NCBI GenBank assembly: GCA_038744645.1
Contig: JBCDMA010000146.1
Coordinates: 1 to 9,809 of the forward strand
Origin: Glaciecola sp038744645
GTDB lineage: Bacteria > Pseudomonadota > Gammaproteobacteria > Enterobacterales > Alteromonadaceae
DNA: 9,809 nt
Direction of reading: 5' to 3'
The notes below the pieces were generated by a model that was not told the origin of the DNA, ran no database searches, and saw only the letters and a program-made list of their open reading frames with translations. Positions 7,659 to 9,809 of this stretch are shown here, in pieces; the first letter of the stretch is position 1, and every line of letters begins with the position of its first letter. Both the position numbers and the translations under genes were made by a program.

Positions 7659-8019
7659 AATAGGCGTAACGACAGAATATTTAGGCGTTTCTGATCAAAC
7701 AGAAGACCAAGAAATCGTTAACGTGTTTACCTACTCAGTTAACATTACCAATGAATCCACAAGTGATGTTCAGCTTATCAGCAGATACTGGCTTATTACT
7801 AATGGTGACGGCGATCAAACTGAAGTCAGAGGAGAAGGCGTTGTGGGCAAACAACCGATAATAAAACCCGGCGATACGTTCACCTATACCAGTGCATCTA
7901 TGATTAAAACAGAAGTTGGCACTATGCAAGGATTCTACATGTTCGAGACACCGGAAAAAGAAGAATTTAAAGCCCCTATTCCGATATTTACGCTTGCCGT
8001 CCCTAACAAGTTAAATTAA
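7636..8019 (+). CDS. apaG: ApaG domain protein (ApaG/CorD)
   Basis: ApaG proteins are small cytoplasmic beta-sandwich (fibronectin III-like) proteins of uncertain role. In Salmonella corD mutants show altered Co2+ resistance and Mg2+ efflux. The 127-residue product carries the core signatures SRYWLITNGDG (49-59), EVRGEGVVG (63-71), QPIIKPGDTFTYTS (73-86) and VGTMQGFYMF (94-103), close to the E. coli protein of 125 residues. The frame extends upstream to an ATG at 7615, but the ATG at 7636 gives the usual length and begins with the expected IKIGVTTEYL strand. It overlaps rsmA by 23 bases in another frame and has no clear ribosome binding site, so coupling is likely. apaH follows after 5 bases. 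Confidence 0.96.
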   Translation: MNKQHSIKIGVTTEYLGVSDQTEDQEIVNVFTYSVNITNESTSDVQLISRYWLITNGDGDQTEVRGEGVVGKQPIIKPGDTFTYTSASMIKTEVGTMQGFYMFETPEKEEFKAPIPIFTLAVPNKLN

Positions 8020-8024
8020 TCAGT

Positions 8025-8846
8025 ATGAAGAAGTTTGTCATTGGCGATATTCAAGGCTGTTACACAGGGCTTCGGACGTTACTCAATAAGGCAAAATTCA
8101 AACCCGATAGACACAAATTAGTCGCCGTTGGCGACCTAGTGGCCAGAGGTGAAGACTCTCTAAATACCCTGCTCATGTTAATGGATATGGGTGATGGATT
8201 TGATACGGTCCTAGGCAATCATGATCTACATTTAATTGCCATCGCGCACGGGATCCGCTCACCGAAGCCAAATGACAACCTTGACAATCTGCTTAAGCAC
8301 AGCGAATTTCCTAAAATCGTTGATTGGTTGCTTACCAAGCCTTTAGCGATAAGAATCAAACCAAAAACGCTCATTGTGCACGCTGGACTTTATCCCCAGT
8401 GGTCGTTCAAGCAAGCCATTGCATTTTCAGACCGCATCCAACAACAACTACAAAGCGATAACATTGTTCGCTTTTTGGATGCGATGTATGGGAATGAACC
8501 CGCTGTTTGGCGTCCTGGTCTGACTGAGACCGATGAAAATCGTTTCATCGTAAATGCAATGACACGCATGAGATACATTACGCCATCCTTGGCATTGGAG
8601 TTCACGACGAAATGCCATCCAAGTGCCGCACCTCATCATTTGCTTCCGTGGTTTTTAGCAGATAACAAACAGTTGAAATCGTCCCAGCGAATTATCTTTG
8701 GACACTGGGCTAGCCTTCACGGTCTAATGTGTCGACATCACATATCTGGTACACAATTAATCGGCCTTGATACCGGCTATGTGTGGGGGAACAAAATGTC
8801 ACTTTTCAACCTACAAAATGAAGACATCACAGTGATCAGCGCTTAA
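8025..8846 (+). CDS. apaH: Symmetrical bis(5'-nucleosyl)-tetraphosphatase ApaH
   Basis: ApaH cleaves diadenosine tetraphosphate symmetrically into two ADP. In E. coli it also removes Np4A-type caps from RNA 5' ends, so it affects stress physiology and mRNA stability. The 273-residue product is a metallophosphoesterase of the PPP superfamily. The metal and phosphate ligands are all present: GDIQGC (7-12), VGDLVARG (35-42), GNHD (64-67), VHAG (118-121) and GHWA (226-229). LDTGYVWGN (248-256) closes the family pattern. Length is close to E. coli ApaH (280). It is the last gene of the cluster. The Shine-Dalgarno sequence is weak, so it is probably translated after apaG. I see no strong intrinsic terminator after 8846. 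folA, which follows in E. coli, is absent here. Confidence 0.97.
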   Translation: MKKFVIGDIQGCYTGLRTLLNKAKFKPDRHKLVAVGDLVARGEDSLNTLLMLMDMGDGFDTVLGNHDLHLIAIAHGIRSPKPNDNLDNLLKHSEFPKIVDWLLTKPLAIRIKPKTLIVHAGLYPQWSFKQAIAFSDRIQQQLQSDNIVRFLDAMYGNEPAVWRPGLTETDENRFIVNAMTRMRYITPSLALEFTTKCHPSAAPHHLLPWFLADNKQLKSSQRIIFGHWASLHGLMCRHHISGTQLIGLDTGYVWGNKMSLFNLQNEDITVISA

Positions 8847-8906
8847 GTCCCTCCTTGGCGATTTTTAATGCGTTTCCGCGACGATTGTTAGACATCAATT
8901 CACTTT

Positions 8907-8932
8907 TTTGACCTGCGTCAATCAACCCGTTT
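8907..8932 (+). promoter_or_regulatory. Candidate sigma-32-type heat-shock promoter for hsp20
   Basis: TTTGACC (8907-8913) and ACCCGTTT (8925-8932) are separated by 11 bases. They partly match the sigma-32 pattern CTTGAAA / CCCCATNT: the -10 agrees at 6 of 8 positions, while the -35 matches only in its TTGA core and the spacer is at the short limit. The -35 overlaps a perfect inverted repeat, TTGAC-CTGC-GTCAA (8908-8921), which could be an operator. The position before a small heat-shock gene makes it plausible but unproven. Confidence 0.25.
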
Positions 8933-8940
8933 GCGCCTAG

Positions 8941-8969
8941 GGAATTTCCACTGGTTCCTGGCTATCTTA
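8941..8969 (+). promoter_or_regulatory. Candidate sigma-E-type envelope-stress promoter for hsp20
   Basis: GGAATTT (8941-8947) differs by one base from the sigma-E -35 consensus GGAACTT, and TCTTA (8965-8969) fits the -10 pattern TCnnA after a 17-base spacer. The mismatch falls on the normally well-kept C, so the case is moderate. Transcription would start near 8975, giving a leader of about 50 bases. No equally good sigma-70 pair was found here, although TATCTT (8963-8968) could act as a -10 on its own. Confidence 0.35.
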
Positions 8970-8977
8970 GAGTCGGA

Positions 8978-8994
8978 AGCCAAAAATTTTGGCT
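8978..8994. repeat. 17-base palindrome in the hsp20 leader
   Basis: AGCCAAAAATTTTGGCT is a perfect inverted repeat with 8-base arms around one central base. It lies just after the likely transcription start and 30 bases before the hsp20 ATG. As RNA it would form a 7-bp stem at the 5' end of the message, which could stabilise the transcript or form part of a thermosensor. As DNA it could be a repressor operator. It is too far from the Shine-Dalgarno sequence to mask it alone. Confidence 0.6.
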
Positions 8995-9012
8995 ACGTGT
9001 TCAACCCACCAG

Positions 9013-9017
9013 AGGAG
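9013..9017 (+). promoter_or_regulatory. Strong ribosome binding site of hsp20
   Basis: AGGAG, within AGAGGAGAT, lies 7 bases before the ATG at 9025. It is the best Shine-Dalgarno sequence in the window and fits a gene translated independently of its neighbours and at a high rate when induced. Confidence 0.8.
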
Positions 9018-9024
9018 ATAAATT

Positions 9025-9504
9025 ATGAGTTTCTTTCCCAGTTTGTTTGGACAGCGTAAACGCGATCCAGCAATTTTAAAAAACGAAATGGATAAGGTGT
9101 TTGATAGCTTTTTCCATGATTGGCCAGCGGCGTTTACTGGCAAGTCTAATGGAATGCTATTCAGCCCTGCTGTGGATATGGCAGAAACGGATGAAAGCCT
9201 CGAAATATCCGCCGAAATTCCTGACATGAATAAGGAAGATATTAACCTCGAATTGCATGGAGATCATCTCATGATCTCAGGCGAACACAAGTTCGAAAGA
9301 GAAGAGGAAAAGGAAAAAGGATATCACTTTGTCGAGCGCCATCACGGTTCATTTAAACGGGTATTACCGCTACCTTTCAGTGTGCCAGATGATGCAGATA
9401 TAAAGGCAAGCTATGACAAAGGCGTACTTAAAGTCTTGATCCCAAAAACGGAAATAAAATCAGTATTTCCTAAACAAGAGGGGCTGCTGCCCCTCTTCTT
9501 TTAA
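9025..9504 (+). CDS. Small heat-shock protein, Hsp20/alpha-crystallin family, with an odd C-terminus
   Basis: Small heat-shock proteins are ATP-independent cytoplasmic holdases that form oligomers and keep unfolded proteins soluble for DnaK/ClpB. The 159-residue product has an N-terminal arm with FFPSLFG and an amphipathic stretch (about 1-46), then the alpha-crystallin domain (about 47-141). Its hallmarks are PAVDMAETDESLEI (48-61), EIPDMNKEDI (64-73), ERHHGSFKRVLPLP (104-117) and ASYDKGVLKVLIPK (128-141). The C-terminal extension lacks the usual I-x-I/V motif and ends in GLLPLFF, which is encoded by an apparent terminator hairpin. One extra A in either nearby A-run (9444-9448 or 9456-9459) would give an end KISIS and a TAA stop at 9471-9473. 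The last 10-15 residues are therefore doubtful. The gene is probably a single stress-inducible unit. Confidence 0.93.
   Translation: MSFFPSLFGQRKRDPAILKNEMDKVFDSFFHDWPAAFTGKSNGMLFSPAVDMAETDESLEISAEIPDMNKEDINLELHGDHLMISGEHKFEREEEKEKGYHFVERHHGSFKRVLPLPFSVPDDADIKASYDKGVLKVLIPKTEIKSVFPKQEGLLPLFF
9476..9501 (+). terminator. Intrinsic terminator overlapping the hsp20 3' end
   Basis: AAGAGGGGC (9476-9484) and GCCCCTCTT (9489-9497) form a perfect 9-bp GC-rich stem with a TGCT loop, followed by CTTTT (9498-9502). This is a good rho-independent terminator for hsp20. It lies inside the annotated reading frame (stop 9502-9504), which is unusual and supports a disturbed gene end. On the minus strand the same hairpin is followed by TTGTTT, so it may also weakly stop transcription of the convergent gene. 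Confidence 0.8.
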
Positions 9505-9514
9505 GATGTGCGAC

Positions 9515-9528
9515 AATGCGTATGCATT
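9515..9528. repeat. Small inverted repeat between the convergent genes
   Basis: AATGC-GTAT-GCATT is a perfect inverted repeat with 5-base arms. It sits directly after the stop of the minus-strand gene and 10 bases beyond the hsp20 stop. It lacks a T-run on either side, so it is not a terminator by itself, and it may be due to chance. Confidence 0.35.
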
Positions 9529-9809
9529 TCACTGTTGTTGATTAATAAAGGCTTTAAACCGCGCTCTAGTGTTTTCATCTGCTTTTTCGTACCAGAAATG
9601 CAACATCTCTTCTGCAGTGGTCGCTGCTGCGACAGGTGGTTTTGCACCTATAGCTGGTGCGCTAGGTCCTTCGACAGCTATCGCTGCTGCGGGCAACTGG
9701 GTTTGGACCTGTGTAGGGGCCTTAACTTGCGCTGGGACTTGAGTCTGAGTCGGCGCTTGCACCACTTGAAGTTGTTGCGTAGGCGCGATCGGCACTGCTA
9801 CAGGCAACG
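9529..9809 (-). CDS. C-terminal part of an unrecognised Pro/Gln/Ala-rich protein (partial)
   Basis: The minus-strand frame is open from the right edge to a TGA at 9529-9531, giving 93 codons at most. A TTG at 9807-9805 could be a start but is more likely an internal leucine, so the gene probably continues outside the window. The visible part is a low-complexity linker (fragment residues 1-63) rich in P, Q, A, T and V, with APTQ or APTQ-like units at about 8, 18 and 30 and alanine runs near 40 and 60. A short charged, aromatic tail follows (AEEMLHFWYEKADENTRARF, then a QQQ end) that could form a helix hairpin. Linkers of this type often join domains in regulators or envelope proteins. I do not recognise the family. 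It converges on hsp20. Confidence 0.6.
   Translation of the reverse strand, partial: LPVAVPIAPTQQLQVVQAPTQTQVPAQVKAPTQVQTQLPAAAIAVEGPSAPAIGAKPPVAAATTAEEMLHFWYEKADENTRARFKAFINQQQ

Noticed and set aside
8847..8900. Terminator for the lptD-apaH operon just after apaH
   Set aside because: TTTTT occurs at about 8863 but without a stable stem before it; only short imperfect pairings were found.
9620..9633. Inverted repeat GTCGC-TGCT-GCGAC in the minus-strand gene as a regulatory hairpin
   Set aside because: It arises from alanine codon repeats within a coding region and has no T-run.

Overview
The window looks like chromosomal DNA of a gammaproteobacterium. Its core is the gene order lptD-surA-pdxA-rsmA-apaG-apaH on the plus strand, with djlA divergent from lptD; this is the arrangement known from Escherichia coli and many other Gammaproteobacteria. 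All these proteins carry their family signatures, and the DNA is of moderate, slightly AT-leaning composition. I cannot name the genus. I see no IS element, phage gene, tRNA, rRNA or CRISPR array.

Layout. Positions 1-49 (minus) may be the first 16 codons of a gene that runs off the left edge. Positions 50-362 hold no convincing gene. Then come two minus-strand genes transcribed djlA -> xerD: a membrane-anchored J-domain co-chaperone and the dif-site recombinase XerD, 6 bases apart. A 196-base divergent region (2118-2313) carries weak promoter-like elements for both directions. From 2314 to 8846 runs the tightly packed plus-strand cluster: LptD (LPS translocon), SurA (periplasmic chaperone that helps fold LptD and other outer-membrane proteins), PdxA (vitamin B6 synthesis), RsmA/KsgA (16S rRNA dimethylation), ApaG and ApaH (diadenosine tetraphosphatase). 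Gaps are 19, 8 and 5 bases where genes do not overlap. pdxA/rsmA overlap by 4 bases and rsmA/apaG by 23 bases, which implies translational coupling.

After apaH a 178-base gap carries candidate stress promoters (sigma-E-like and sigma-32-like), a 17-base palindrome and the strongest Shine-Dalgarno sequence of the window, all in front of a small heat-shock protein gene (9025-9504). The end of that gene is the most notable spot. The open frame runs into what looks like its own intrinsic terminator. Adding one A in either of two A-runs would give a C-terminus with the expected I-x-I motif and a stop just before the hairpin. This suggests a one-base deletion, a sequencing or assembly error, or less likely ribosomal frameshifting. 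The window closes with the C-terminal part of an unrecognised Pro/Gln/Ala-rich protein on the minus strand.

Functionally this is mostly a conserved envelope-biogenesis and housekeeping block next to protein-quality-control genes (djlA, surA, hsp20). I found no evidence for a new defence, mobile or biosynthetic system. The observations worth checking are regulatory or concern gene integrity.
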